A DNA stretch of 6,477 bases from JBBRCX01 sp038204465 (GTDB lineage: Bacteria > Planctomycetota > Phycisphaerae > Tepidisphaerales > Tepidisphaeraceae): NCBI GenBank assembly GCA_038204465.1, contig JBBRCX010000168.1, forward strand, positions 1-6,477, read 5' to 3'. The translations under genes were made by a program, and so were the position numbers. This document shows, one piece after another, positions 1 to 6,102 of the stretch. Under the pieces are notes generated by a model. The model did no database searches. It saw only the letters and a list, made by a program, of their open reading frames with translations, and was not told the origin of the DNA. The stretch's first letter is position 1; every line of letters begins with the position of its first letter.

Positions 1-142
1 CGGTTTCGTGACAATCCAATCCAGGCGATGCGGGGTTAAGAAAGGCTGAAAAGGCAGGCCCGCGAAAAGGCGGTTTCTCACGCGAAGAAAATCCAGAAAA
101 CAGCGCCCGAGCATCCATGGGACGGCCGCACCATCTTCGCGG
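1..142. other. Unassigned left-edge sequence
   Basis: No gene is recognised here. On the minus strand the reading frame entering from the IstA fragment stays open to the window edge, but its residues (beginning PRRWCGRPMD) no longer resemble IstA, where a leucine-histidine-tyrosine stretch would be expected after the NP motif. On the plus strand a lysine- and alanine-rich frame containing KRQAREKAVSHAKKIQ runs to a stop near 153; I cannot assign it. The abrupt loss of similarity at about 142 suggests a recombination or deletion joint. Confidence 0.35.
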
Positions 143-442
143 GGGGTTATAGATGAAATCAGCCGTCTCATAGCTGCGCGGATGCACGGCAATCGTCTCA
201 TCCCGGCAGACGATCTCAACCCGATCGACATATCCCTTCGCCAGAACTTCTTGATGGCCGTAGCGCGTCGGCGTCGAATAATCGTTATTCTTGTAGCGCA
301 CGAGCGACAAGGAGGAGATCCGGGTGTTGACTTTGTCACAGGCATCGTAGGGACCCGGCGGCAACTTCATGAATGCCGCCAAGTCCGCCTGCATCCGCTC
401 GGCGATTGACGCAGTGTGGCCGCGTAAGATCGCCTGACGCCG
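143..442 (-). mobile_element. IS21-family IstA transposase, C-terminal fragment
   Basis: About 100 codons that read as the C-terminal part of an IS21-family IstA transposase. Recognisable family landmarks, in order, are a LRGHTASIAERM segment, LPPGPYDACDK, the signature RISSLSLVRYKNNDYS, then YGHQEVLAKGYVD, HPRSYE and DFIYNP. A full IstA is roughly 400-500 residues with an N-terminal helix-turn-helix and a DDE catalytic core. Both are absent, and no istB ATPase gene follows, so this cannot transpose. It is fused in frame behind the start of a DUF3489-type gene at its upstream side (about 442) and loses similarity abruptly at about 142. IS21 assignment is from remembered family motifs; the exact element is not determined. 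Confidence 0.8.
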
Positions 443-535
443 CTTGTTCATCCCACGTGGTGCAACGGCCACGCCATCCGCCCGGGCCGCCGCCTTCGAG
501 ACCATCGTCGATTGACTATTGGTAAGTTTCGGCAT
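443..535 (-). pseudogene. DUF3489-type small protein, N-terminal remnant
   Basis: ATG at 535 opens a frame starting MPKLTNSQSTMVSKAAAR and continuing ADGVAVAPRGMNK. This is the typical N-terminus of the small DUF3489 proteins of alphaproteobacteria, which usually begin with a KLT-x-(T/S)Q motif followed by an S-KAA-R-DG block and are thought to be winged-helix-like; their function is not established. After MNK (residue 31) the usual alanine-rich KVGSSL continuation is missing and the frame runs straight into IstA sequence. The start is supported by a strong Shine-Dalgarno five bases upstream. The chimera could still be translated, but the DUF3489 protein itself is lost. Confidence 0.6.
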
Positions 536-540
536 GTTTT

Positions 541-546
541 CCTCCT
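541..546 (-). promoter_or_regulatory. Ribosome binding site of the DUF3489 remnant
   Basis: Reads AGGAGG on the minus strand, five bases before the ATG at 535. It is the best Shine-Dalgarno in the window and fixes the start of the truncated DUF3489-type frame. Confidence 0.65.
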
Positions 547-799
547 TCGCCAACGACAGCACGCGAACCCGCCAATGGCCCATGGCCGGCAGGTTGCGGG
601 AGAAAAAAAGCGTTTTATCGACCGTCAAGGTCGTCGCCTGACGCCTAGCAATGCTCTGTTCAGCGACGAAATCTAGTAGCAAAGTAAGTCGCCTTGTCTG
701 CGCTGTGTGCATTGTCCTCGACATTGCTCCCGTGCCGCACGAAGTCCAGTCGGGTCGCCATGTGGCCTAAGTCGCCAAGAAGCTATTCGCCTGACCTAT
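547..799. other. Gene-poor scrap zone
   Basis: I find no convincing coding region on either strand here; the plus-strand open frames crossing it have no recognisable family features. On the minus strand TTGACG (623-628) is followed 16 bases later by TTTTCT (601-606), a poor sigma-70-like pair in front of the DUF3489 start, too weak to call a promoter. No tRNA, CRISPR or clear terminator is seen. Confidence 0.4.
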
Positions 800-816
800 C
801 GGGATTGGCAATCCCG
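800..816. repeat. Perfect inverted repeat, 7-bp stem
   Basis: CGGGATT-GGC-AATCCCG is a perfect 7-bp stem with a 3-nt loop. It lies about 70 bp downstream of the adaptor stop codon on the minus strand. There is no following T-run in either direction, so an intrinsic terminator is not supported; it also overlaps the PAS-like codons. Confidence 0.3.
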
Positions 817-860
817 TGCCGATGTGGCTCTTCGATCCCAAAACCATGAAATTCCTGGCC
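801..860 (+). pseudogene. PAS-domain remnant
   Basis: A 17-residue stretch, NPVPMWLFDPKTMKFLA (810-860), matches the classic opening of a PAS sensory domain (NP-PMW-(F/Y)D--T--FLAVN), as found in many alphaproteobacterial histidine kinases and diguanylate cyclases. It is preceded by an in-frame stop at 792-794 and followed by unrelated sequence, so only this splinter of a plus-strand gene survives. It lies next to the broken end of the adaptor gene on the opposite strand, with the joint between about 861 and 870. The match is short and could be chance, but the motif order is striking. Confidence 0.45.
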
Positions 861-870
861 GGGGCCCGTG

Positions 871-885
871 CAGGACGTCATCACG
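871..885 (-). pseudogene. Residual tail codons of the adaptor protein after a premature stop
   Basis: Directly after the TGA at 886-888 the same frame reads RDDVL and then diverges. In MacA/HlyD-type adaptors the strand ending the beta-barrel (here IRIVIE) is usually followed by a stretch like RRDDVLRVPNAAL. The TGA thus sits where an arginine codon (CGA) is expected, suggesting a nonsense mutation, with a later deletion removing the rest of the C-terminal domain. Confidence 0.5.
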
Positions 886-2070
886 TCATTCGATCACGAT
901 CCTGATCGTTGCCGCCATGCCGGGCTTGAGCAAAAGATCTGGATTGGGCGCACTTATGACGACGTCGTAGGTCGCGGCGTGCTCATATGTCTGCGGCGAT
1001 GGCCGAATTTGCGTTACCGCGCCAGAGAACGGACGGTTGGGAAAGGCCTCGACGGTGAACGTAGCTTTGTCACCGAGCTTGACCTCGCCGCTGTCCTTCG
1101 CGCTGATAATGGCGTCGATGTGAGTGAGGGTGAGATCTTCGGCGATGACGAAAATCGGCGGCGTTTTTGAGTCCGCCGCGACCGTCTGGCCTATTTCGAC
1201 GTTGCGCGAGACCACTGTTCCATCAATCGGCGAAACGATATCGGTATAGCCGAGGTTGGTCTCGGCGGCATGTAGCGCCGCTTGGAGCAGAGCGACCCTT
1301 GCGTCGTCGCGCTTTGTCTGCGTCCGCGCCCTCTCAAGGGCCTTGCGCGACTTGTCAATCGCTTTCCGGGAAATGGCCGGACGCTTCGCCAGGGCCTCAT
1401 GGCTCTCGAAGGCCCCTTTCGCCTGGGCGAGATCCGCTTTGTTCTTTTCGAGCCGAGCCTCGGCTGCTGCAAGGTCGGCCCTGTTTTGATCTACGACGAT
1501 TTGATAGGGGCGCGGATCGATTTTCGCGCAGTGCTGGCCCGCCTTCACTTGCTTGTTGGCGTCGCAATAGAGCGCCTGAATTACGCCGGACACGCGAGCG
1601 CCGACCGGCGCGGTCGCGGTGGGACCGACGACGCCACTCGCGGTCACCGTGCGGACCGCCGAACCGCGTTCGAGCTGCATCTGCATGATCTGATCCATGG
1701 ACGCCATGTTGTGGTTCAGGTTTGCCATGATCCAGAGCGACCCGGCGAGGAGCAGCAGGACGATCAGCACGCCGAAGGCAAGCGCCATGACATTGTTGAC
1801 GTTGTCCGGGCCGGTCGTGATGTGGAGGAAAAAGACGAGGTGAACCCCCATCTGCGCGAATGCGAGAACGACCAGGGCAACAGGAATGCTCGGGCCCCAG
1901 ACGAGGGTCGTGCCCGAGATAAAGAAGGATACGATGGTGAGCAGCGTCGCGAGCCCGAGTCCAATCAGATAACTCTTGATTGCCTCGGCGATCTCGGCTC
2001 CGGCGAGGCGCTGATCGCCCGGCGCGGTGTCCGTGAGATGGAGTTCACTTGTTGGCTCGGAGGGGCTCAT
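886..2070 (-). CDS. cyoD: CyoD (ubiquinol oxidase subunit IV) fused to a truncated HlyD/MacA-type periplasmic adaptor
   Basis: 394 residues, where CyoD is normally about 110-130. Residues 1-132 are a complete CyoD: a hydrophilic N-terminus, three membrane helices (about 33-53, 61-83, 92-115), the HLVFFLHI segment and the terminal GSLWIMANLNHNM typical of subunit IV, which assists oxidase assembly. No stop follows. From residue 133 (LERGSAVRTVTASG) the frame is a membrane fusion protein: first lipoyl half about 153-187, alpha-helical hairpin about 190-270, second lipoyl half about 272-300 (SPIDGTVVSRNVEIGQTV), beta-barrel about 303-394. The adaptor's own N-terminal anchor and its C-terminal membrane-proximal domain are missing. 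CyoD ends in the periplasm, so its third helix could serve as the anchor. The start overlaps the cyoC stop as ATGA. No ABC or RND transporter gene follows. It may be a real fusion or a deletion product; domain assignments are firm, function is not. Confidence 0.88.
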   Translation of the reverse strand: MSPSEPTSELHLTDTAPGDQRLAGAEIAEAIKSYLIGLGLATLLTIVSFFISGTTLVWGPSIPVALVVLAFAQMGVHLVFFLHITTGPDNVNNVMALAFGVLIVLLLLAGSLWIMANLNHNMASMDQIMQMQLERGSAVRTVTASGVVGPTATAPVGARVSGVIQALYCDANKQVKAGQHCAKIDPRPYQIVVDQNRADLAAAEARLEKNKADLAQAKGAFESHEALAKRPAISRKAIDKSRKALERARTQTKRDDARVALLQAALHAAETNLGYTDIVSPIDGTVVSRNVEIGQTVAADSKTPPIFVIAEDLTLTHIDAIISAKDSGEVKLGDKATFTVEAFPNRPFSGAVTQIRPSPQTYEHAATYDVVISAPNPDLLLKPGMAATIRIVIE

Positions 2071-2738
2071 TGCGCCGCCCCCATCAAATAAACCACCGTA
2101 AATATCGCAACCCAAATGATGTCCAGGGCATGCCAAAACAGGCTGAAGCAGTGCATGCGCCGTAAGATGTCCGCCCGGTACCCCTTGGCGAACACCTGCG
2201 CCATCATCGTCAGCAGCCAAAGCAGGCCGGCGGTGATATGAAAACCGTGGCAACCGACCAGCGTAAAGAAGGCCGAGAGGAATGCGCTCCGCGTCGGGCC
2301 TGCCCCGCGCGCGACCATGCTCGCGAACTCACGGAGCTCGATGCTAAGAAACCCGGCTCCCAGGATGAAGGTCGCGGCCATCGCGCCATAGAACCAGGAT
2401 CCGCTCTGCGCCCGGGCACCGGTACTCGCGAGCCCGACCGTGAAGCTCGAGACGAGGAGAAGCGCCGTTTCGAGCGCGACGTTGGGCAGGTTAAACAGCT
2501 CTCGGCCGCTCGGTCCCCCTGCCGTGTCGCCTACCAGCACCGCATAGGTGGCAAAGAAGGCGGAGAACATGATGATGTCGCTGAGTAGGAAAATCCAAAA
2601 GCCGAAGGCGGTGACAATGCGCTTCGATGCCAGTCCACCGTCGGCGTGCCCGAACGTGTGCTGGCGATGCAACGATACTTGCTCGTTTATAAGGCGATCG
2701 GGATCGTTGCGGCCGGCGGCCGCGTCAAGAGCGGTCAT
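2067..2738 (-). CDS. cyoC: Cytochrome bo3 ubiquinol oxidase subunit III
   Basis: 223 residues, close to the ~204 of E. coli CyoC. It belongs to the heme-copper oxidase subunit III family, a membrane subunit without cofactors that stabilises the catalytic core. Five helices are visible at about 41-68, 88-107, 115-137, 151-183 and 195-220. Family landmarks include FGFWIFLLSDIIMFSAFFAT, GTAGGP-like DTAGGPSGRELFNLP, GPTRSAFLSAFFTLVGCHG, and the C-terminal MHCFSLFWHALDIIWV followed by FTVVYLMGA. The ATG at 2738 overlaps the cyoB TGA (ATGA), with a weak GAGG at 2746-2749; the same frame is open far upstream, but that part is only the shadow of cyoB. It ends in an ATGA overlap with the cyoD fusion, so translation is probably coupled on both sides. 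Nothing in it looks damaged. Confidence 0.95.
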   Translation of the reverse strand: MTALDAAAGRNDPDRLINEQVSLHRQHTFGHADGGLASKRIVTAFGFWIFLLSDIIMFSAFFATYAVLVGDTAGGPSGRELFNLPNVALETALLLVSSFTVGLASTGARAQSGSWFYGAMAATFILGAGFLSIELREFASMVARGAGPTRSAFLSAFFTLVGCHGFHITAGLLWLLTMMAQVFAKGYRADILRRMHCFSLFWHALDIIWVAIFTVVYLMGAAQ

Positions 2739-4738
2739 GGAGCCGCCTCGTGACGGGCGACTGCCGCACTGCGCGCGCTTCGGTTGGCTCGATCCATGCG
2801 CGCCACTGTTTCCGCTGGAATGAAGGTCTCGTCCGTGTCCCGCCAGGCAAAGACGACGAAGGTTGCATAAGCGCCCAATGCGGCCAGGCCCACCATCCAC
2901 CAGATGTGCCAGATCAGCGCGAAACCCATGAAGGTCGCGAAGAAGGCACAGACGAAGCCGGTTGGGCTGTTCCTCGGCATCTCGATATTTGCGTAGGCCG
3001 GCTCCTCGCCGAGCCTCGCCTCCTTGAGGACGTGCTGCTTCATCCCCCAGTAGGCCTCCGCGCCCTGAATATTGGGGAGCACGACGAAGTTGAAGGCCGG
3101 TGGTGGAGAGGGTGTCGCCCATTCGAGTGAGCGTCCATTCCAGGGATCGCCGGTCTCGTCGCGAAGCTGCTCGCGCCGGCGAATGCTGACGACGAGCTGC
3201 GCGATCTGCAGGCCTATCCCAAGCAGGATGATCGCCGCGCCGCCGGCCGCGATCAGCAACCACGGATGCCATGCCGCGACATCGTAGTGCTGCATGCGAC
3301 GGGTCATTCCCATGAGGCCGAGGACATAGAGCGGCGCGAAGGCGACGTAGAAGCCTGTGATCCAGCACCAGAACGCGGCCTTGCCGAGACCTTCGTGCAA
3401 CCGGAAGCCAAACGCCTTCGGGAACCAATAGGTGTAGCCGGCGAACGCGCCGAAGAGCACCCCGCCGATGATGACGTTGTGGAAATGGGCCACGAGGAAA
3501 AGGCTGTTGTGAAGCACGAAGTCCGCCGGCGGCACCGCCAGCAGAACGCCGGTCATTCCGCCGATCACAAATGTGACCATAAAGCCGATCGACCACAATA
3601 TCGGCGTCGAATAAACGATCCGGCCGCCGTACATCGTGAAGAGCCAATTAAAGACCTTGACGCCCGTGGGCACCGCGATGATCATCGACATGATGCCGAA
3701 GATCGCGTTGACGTCGGCGCCGGCGCCCATCGTGAAGAAGTGGTGCAGCCAGACCGTGAAAGAAAGTATACAGATGGCCATTGTCGCGGCGACCATCGAG
3801 CGGTAGCCGAACAGCGGCTTGCCGGAGAACGTCGAGACCACTTCGGAGAATACGCCGAAGGCGGGCAGAATGAGGATGTAGACCTCCGGATGTCCCCACG
3901 CCCAAATGAGGTTCATGAACATCATCATGTTGCCGCCGCCTTCGTTGGTGAAGAAGTGGAAACCAAAGTAGCGGTCCAGCACCAGCATGGTCAGCGTCGC
4001 GGTGAGGATGGGGAACGCCGCGACAATCAGCAGGTTGGAGGCGAGCGTCGTCCAGCAGAACATCGGCATGCGCGTGTAGGTCATGCCGGGGGCGTGAAGC
4101 TTGAGGACAGTGGTGATGAGGTTGATGCCTGCCAGCAAGGTCCCGACACCGGAGATCTCGAGTGCCCACAGGTAGTAATCGACGCCGACACCGGGGGAAT
4201 AGGTCAGCTCGGAGAGCGGCGGATACGGCAGCCACCCGGTACGCGCGAATTCTCCAACGACCAACGAAATATTGACTAGCAGTGCACCGGTCGCGGTAAG
4301 CCAGAAGCCGACCGCGTTCAATGTGGGAAACGCGACGTCGCGGATCCCGAGCTGCAACGGCACGACGAAGTTCATCAGCCCGATGACGAAGGGCATCGCA
4401 ACGAAGAAGATCATCAGCGTGCCGTGGGCCGAGAAGATCTGGTCGTAATGCTCGGGCGGCAGGTAGCCCGGGGACCGGAACGCGAGCGCCTGTTGCGACC
4501 GCATCATGATCGCGTCGGCGAAGCCGCGCAGCAGCATCACCATCGCGAGCAGGGTGTACATGATGCCGATCCGCTTGTGGTCGACGCTGGTGATCCACTC
4601 CCGCCAAAGGTAGGGGAGCCATCCCTTCAAGGTAACCCAGGCGAGGACGCCGATGATCACGAGGCCGACCACGCCCGATGCGATCATCGGGATCGGTTGG
4701 TCGAGCGGTATAGCCGCCCAGCTGAGCTTGCCCAACAC
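2735..4738 (-). CDS. cyoB: Cytochrome bo3 ubiquinol oxidase subunit I (catalytic)
   Basis: 667 residues, like E. coli CyoB (663). Catalytic subunit carrying low-spin heme b, the heme o3-CuB centre and both proton channels; it reduces O2 to water with electrons from ubiquinol and pumps protons across the inner membrane. Key residues, each one lower than E. coli numbering after the quinone site: R71 and D75 (RGFADAIMMR), H97 and Q100 for quinone; H105 and H420 for heme b; H418 for heme o3; H283, H332 and H333 for CuB; Y287 in WGHPEVY cross-linked to the CuB histidine; D134 and E285 on the D-channel; K361 on the K-channel. The start is GTG at 4738, three bases after the cyoA stop, with GGAGG eight bases upstream. 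It shares ATGA with cyoC. No sign of damage, in contrast to its neighbours. The quinone-site residues and a CyoA lacking CuA ligands mark it as a quinol rather than cytochrome c oxidase. Confidence 0.97.
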   Translation of the reverse strand: MLGKLSWAAIPLDQPIPMIASGVVGLVIIGVLAWVTLKGWLPYLWREWITSVDHKRIGIMYTLLAMVMLLRGFADAIMMRSQQALAFRSPGYLPPEHYDQIFSAHGTLMIFFVAMPFVIGLMNFVVPLQLGIRDVAFPTLNAVGFWLTATGALLVNISLVVGEFARTGWLPYPPLSELTYSPGVGVDYYLWALEISGVGTLLAGINLITTVLKLHAPGMTYTRMPMFCWTTLASNLLIVAAFPILTATLTMLVLDRYFGFHFFTNEGGGNMMMFMNLIWAWGHPEVYILILPAFGVFSEVVSTFSGKPLFGYRSMVAATMAICILSFTVWLHHFFTMGAGADVNAIFGIMSMIIAVPTGVKVFNWLFTMYGGRIVYSTPILWSIGFMVTFVIGGMTGVLLAVPPADFVLHNSLFLVAHFHNVIIGGVLFGAFAGYTYWFPKAFGFRLHEGLGKAAFWCWITGFYVAFAPLYVLGLMGMTRRMQHYDVAAWHPWLLIAAGGAAIILLGIGLQIAQLVVSIRRREQLRDETGDPWNGRSLEWATPSPPPAFNFVVLPNIQGAEAYWGMKQHVLKEARLGEEPAYANIEMPRNSPTGFVCAFFATFMGFALIWHIWWMVGLAALGAYATFVVFAWRDTDETFIPAETVARMDRANRSARSAAVARHEAAP

Positions 4739-4741
4739 CGC

Positions 4742-5751
4742 TTATTCCTCCGTGCGGGGTGAGACCTTCGGATTAGGCCGCCCGATGTTCGGGCCAGGTC
4801 CAGGCGGCAGTTTCTGTGTGACGATCTGCTGGAACAGCTCGGGATCGGCTGCACGGAAGGTGAACGGACGGGTATTGATGCTCTGCCTGGCCAGGGCAGC
4901 GTAGCTCCCGGGATCGAGGGTTGGACCCGTGTTGCGCGTGGCCTCGATCCAGGCGGCGAACCGCTCCGCCGGCACCGCGAGCACGTCGAAATGCATGTCC
5001 GCGAAGCCATCGCCACTATAGTGGCTCGAGAGGCCCCGGAATGTGCCAGGCGCGTCCGCCTGCAGGTTCAAGTGCGTGGTCATGCCGTTCATCGTGTAGA
5101 TCATGCTGCCGAGCTGCGGTATGAAGAAGGCATTCATCACGCTGGCTGACGTCAGGGAGAAGTGAATGGGCACGCCGGCGGGAACCACAAGGCGGTTCAC
5201 GCTGGCGACACCCTGGCTCGGGTAGATGAAGAGCCACTTCCAATCCAGCGAGACGACCTGCATCTCGAGTGGTGGCGTGTTCGATCGCAAGGGCTTTGCG
5301 GGATCGAGTTCATGGGATCCGATCCAGTTGCCACGCCACCTAGGAGCATGATCACGAGGAGGGGGATGCCCCAGACGATAAGCTCGATGCGGCCGGAATA
5401 GGCCCAGTCTGGCAGATAGCGTGCTCTCTCGTTGGATGCTCGAAACCACCAGGCGAAGGCAAGGGTCGCGGCGATCGTCGGGATAACGATGGCGAGCATG
5501 ATGGCGAGCGAGTCTATCAGGATCATCTTCTGGGCAAGTCCAACGATCCCTTTCGGGTCTAGGACGGCCGGCTCACATGCCGTCAGGACGATCGGCGCCA
5601 TCAGGACGGCGCGGCGCGCGGTGCGGGCGTTCACCGAACGAAGGCGCCGCAAAAATACGGTTCTGTCCGGCCGTCTGTCCTGCTTGCCGTCTGAATCGGC
5701 ACTCGACGGGGCCCCCAACCGTGATTGCTGCGGTTGGTCTAGCGTCTTCAC
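4742..5751 (-). pseudogene. cyoA: Cytochrome bo3 ubiquinol oxidase subunit II, frameshifted
   Basis: Two frames together give a full subunit II (about 335 residues; E. coli 315). The first (5329-5751) has a signal ending in lipobox LTAC (Cys59), ACEPAVLDPKG as in E. coli, helix 1 about 77-103 and helix 2 about 122-141 (ELIVWGIPLLVIMLLGGVA). The second (4742-5326) continues W-IGSHELDPAKPL, then VVSLDWKWLFIYPSQG and the cupredoxin domain to the COX-aromatic-rich tail. It lacks the Cys-rich CuA site, as expected for a quinol oxidase. Relative to the family, two extra bases (5327-5328), or one missing base, break the frame just after helix 2; the unshifted product stops at 5197 after 43 wrong residues with no periplasmic domain. 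No slippery heptamer is seen. The GTG start at 5751 has AAGGG close by; GTG at 5634 would give a shorter signal but has no Shine-Dalgarno. This is either a sequencing error or a true null. Confidence 0.9.
4747..4751 (-). promoter_or_regulatory. Ribosome binding site of cyoB
   Basis: GGAGG on the minus strand, inside the last codons of cyoA and eight bases before the GTG at 4738. It supports this GTG as the cyoB start even though it is not ATG, and would let cyoB be translated even if ribosomes do not complete cyoA. Confidence 0.7.
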
Positions 5752-5873
5752 GATCCCTTCTTTCCCGCTACGCTGGATTTTGAACCGACATCCACCGGAT
5801 GACAGCCTTGGCGAGGATGAAGTTGCCGCGTCTCAGGCAATGCCAAATCCTCGACATGATAGACGCCGGCGTC
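5748..5873 (-). pseudogene. Possible C-terminal remnant of a gene overlapping cyoA
   Basis: A minus-strand frame reading DAGVYHVEDLALPETRQL and onward, 41 codons to a TGA at 5748-5750 that overlaps the cyoA GTG start as GTGA. The same four-base overlap style joins cyoB-cyoC and cyoC-cyoD, so this may be the tail of the gene that once preceded cyoA. An LPETR-like motif near the end recalls the last helix boundary of MFS transporters, which precede cyoA in some rhizobia, but this is weak. Upstream of 5873 the sequence switches to transposase in another frame. It could also be non-coding. Confidence 0.25.
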
Positions 5874-5959
5874 GTTGACTGCGCGACATCGATGCCCAGT
5901 TTGAGCAGCTCACAGTGGATCTTGGGAGCGCCCCAAAGCGGATTCTCACTGATTCTGCT
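5873..5959 (-). mobile_element. Transposase fragment (integrase-core type)
   Basis: About 29 codons containing ENPLWGAPKIHCELLKLG and then IDVAQST. NPLWGAPRIHGELLKLG-I-VAQS is a familiar segment just before the rve/DDE catalytic core of IS3/IS481-like transposases. Everything else of the transposase, including the catalytic residues and ends of the element, is missing, so it is a dead fragment. It lies about 120 bp upstream of the cyoA start and may have separated the operon from its original promoter region. The exact IS family is not resolved. Confidence 0.7.
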
Positions 5960-6006
5960 CCGTTCTGACGGGTAAAGTTTCGCTAAAACCGGAGACCGTT
6001 TCATTG

Positions 6007-6038
6007 AGCCGCCGGGCCGTATAGCCGCCGGGCCGTAT
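6007..6038. repeat. Perfect tandem duplication, 2 x 16 bp
   Basis: agccgccgggccgtat occurs twice back to back (6007-6022 and 6023-6038) with no mismatch. It lies between the transposase fragment and the DUF202 gene end. No coding frame depends on it; it could be slippage or a scar near the IS joint. Confidence 0.85.
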
Positions 6039-6049
6039 ACCAGTCACCC

Positions 6050-6063
6050 GGCCGAAAGCGGCC
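6050..6063. terminator. Small hairpin after the DUF202 gene, weak terminator candidate
   Basis: GGCCG-AAAG-CGGCC forms a perfect 5-bp GC stem with a 4-nt loop, about 40 bp beyond the DUF202 stop. There is no T-run on the minus strand after it, so factor-independent termination is doubtful. Confidence 0.2.
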
Positions 6064-6102
6064 ATCCTTCCCGTCGCGGGATGTCGCGGAAGTGCCAAAA
6101 TA

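Noticed and set aside
601..628. Sigma-70-like promoter (TTGACG, 16 bases, TTTTCT) for the DUF3489 remnant
   Set aside because: The -10 hexamer is poor, and the surrounding A/T runs make a chance match likely.
430..645. 12-bp direct repeat tcgcctgacgcc at 430-441 and 634-645 near the IS21 joint, possible target duplication
   Set aside because: A shared 12-mer is expected about once by chance in a window of this size, and IS21 duplications are shorter (4-8 bp).
1282..2091. Plus-strand open frame of 269 codons across the cyoD fusion
   Set aside because: It is antisense to a clearly coding region, has no recognisable domain, and is explained by the high GC and codon bias of the minus-strand gene.
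2071..2253. Upstream extension of the cyoD fusion frame inside cyoC
   Set aside because: No CyoD-like residues occur before MSPSEPTS, and the ATG at 2070 overlaps the cyoC stop in the operon's usual way.
2739..3647. Upstream extension of the cyoC frame inside cyoB
   Set aside because: The residues before the ATG at 2738 are arginine-rich out-of-frame cyoB sequence; true CyoC begins at 2738, with an ATGA overlap.
3266..4279. Plus-strand open frame of 337 codons, rich in charged residues and histidine, across cyoB
   Set aside because: It is a shadow of cyoB, whose ligands and helices are fully conserved in the other strand; the charged composition is the usual antisense image of a hydrophobic protein.
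5324..5331. Programmed ribosomal frameshift in cyoA
   Set aside because: The local bases (GTGGCAACTGG on the minus strand) hold no slippery heptamer and I see no stimulatory structure; mutation or sequencing error is simpler.
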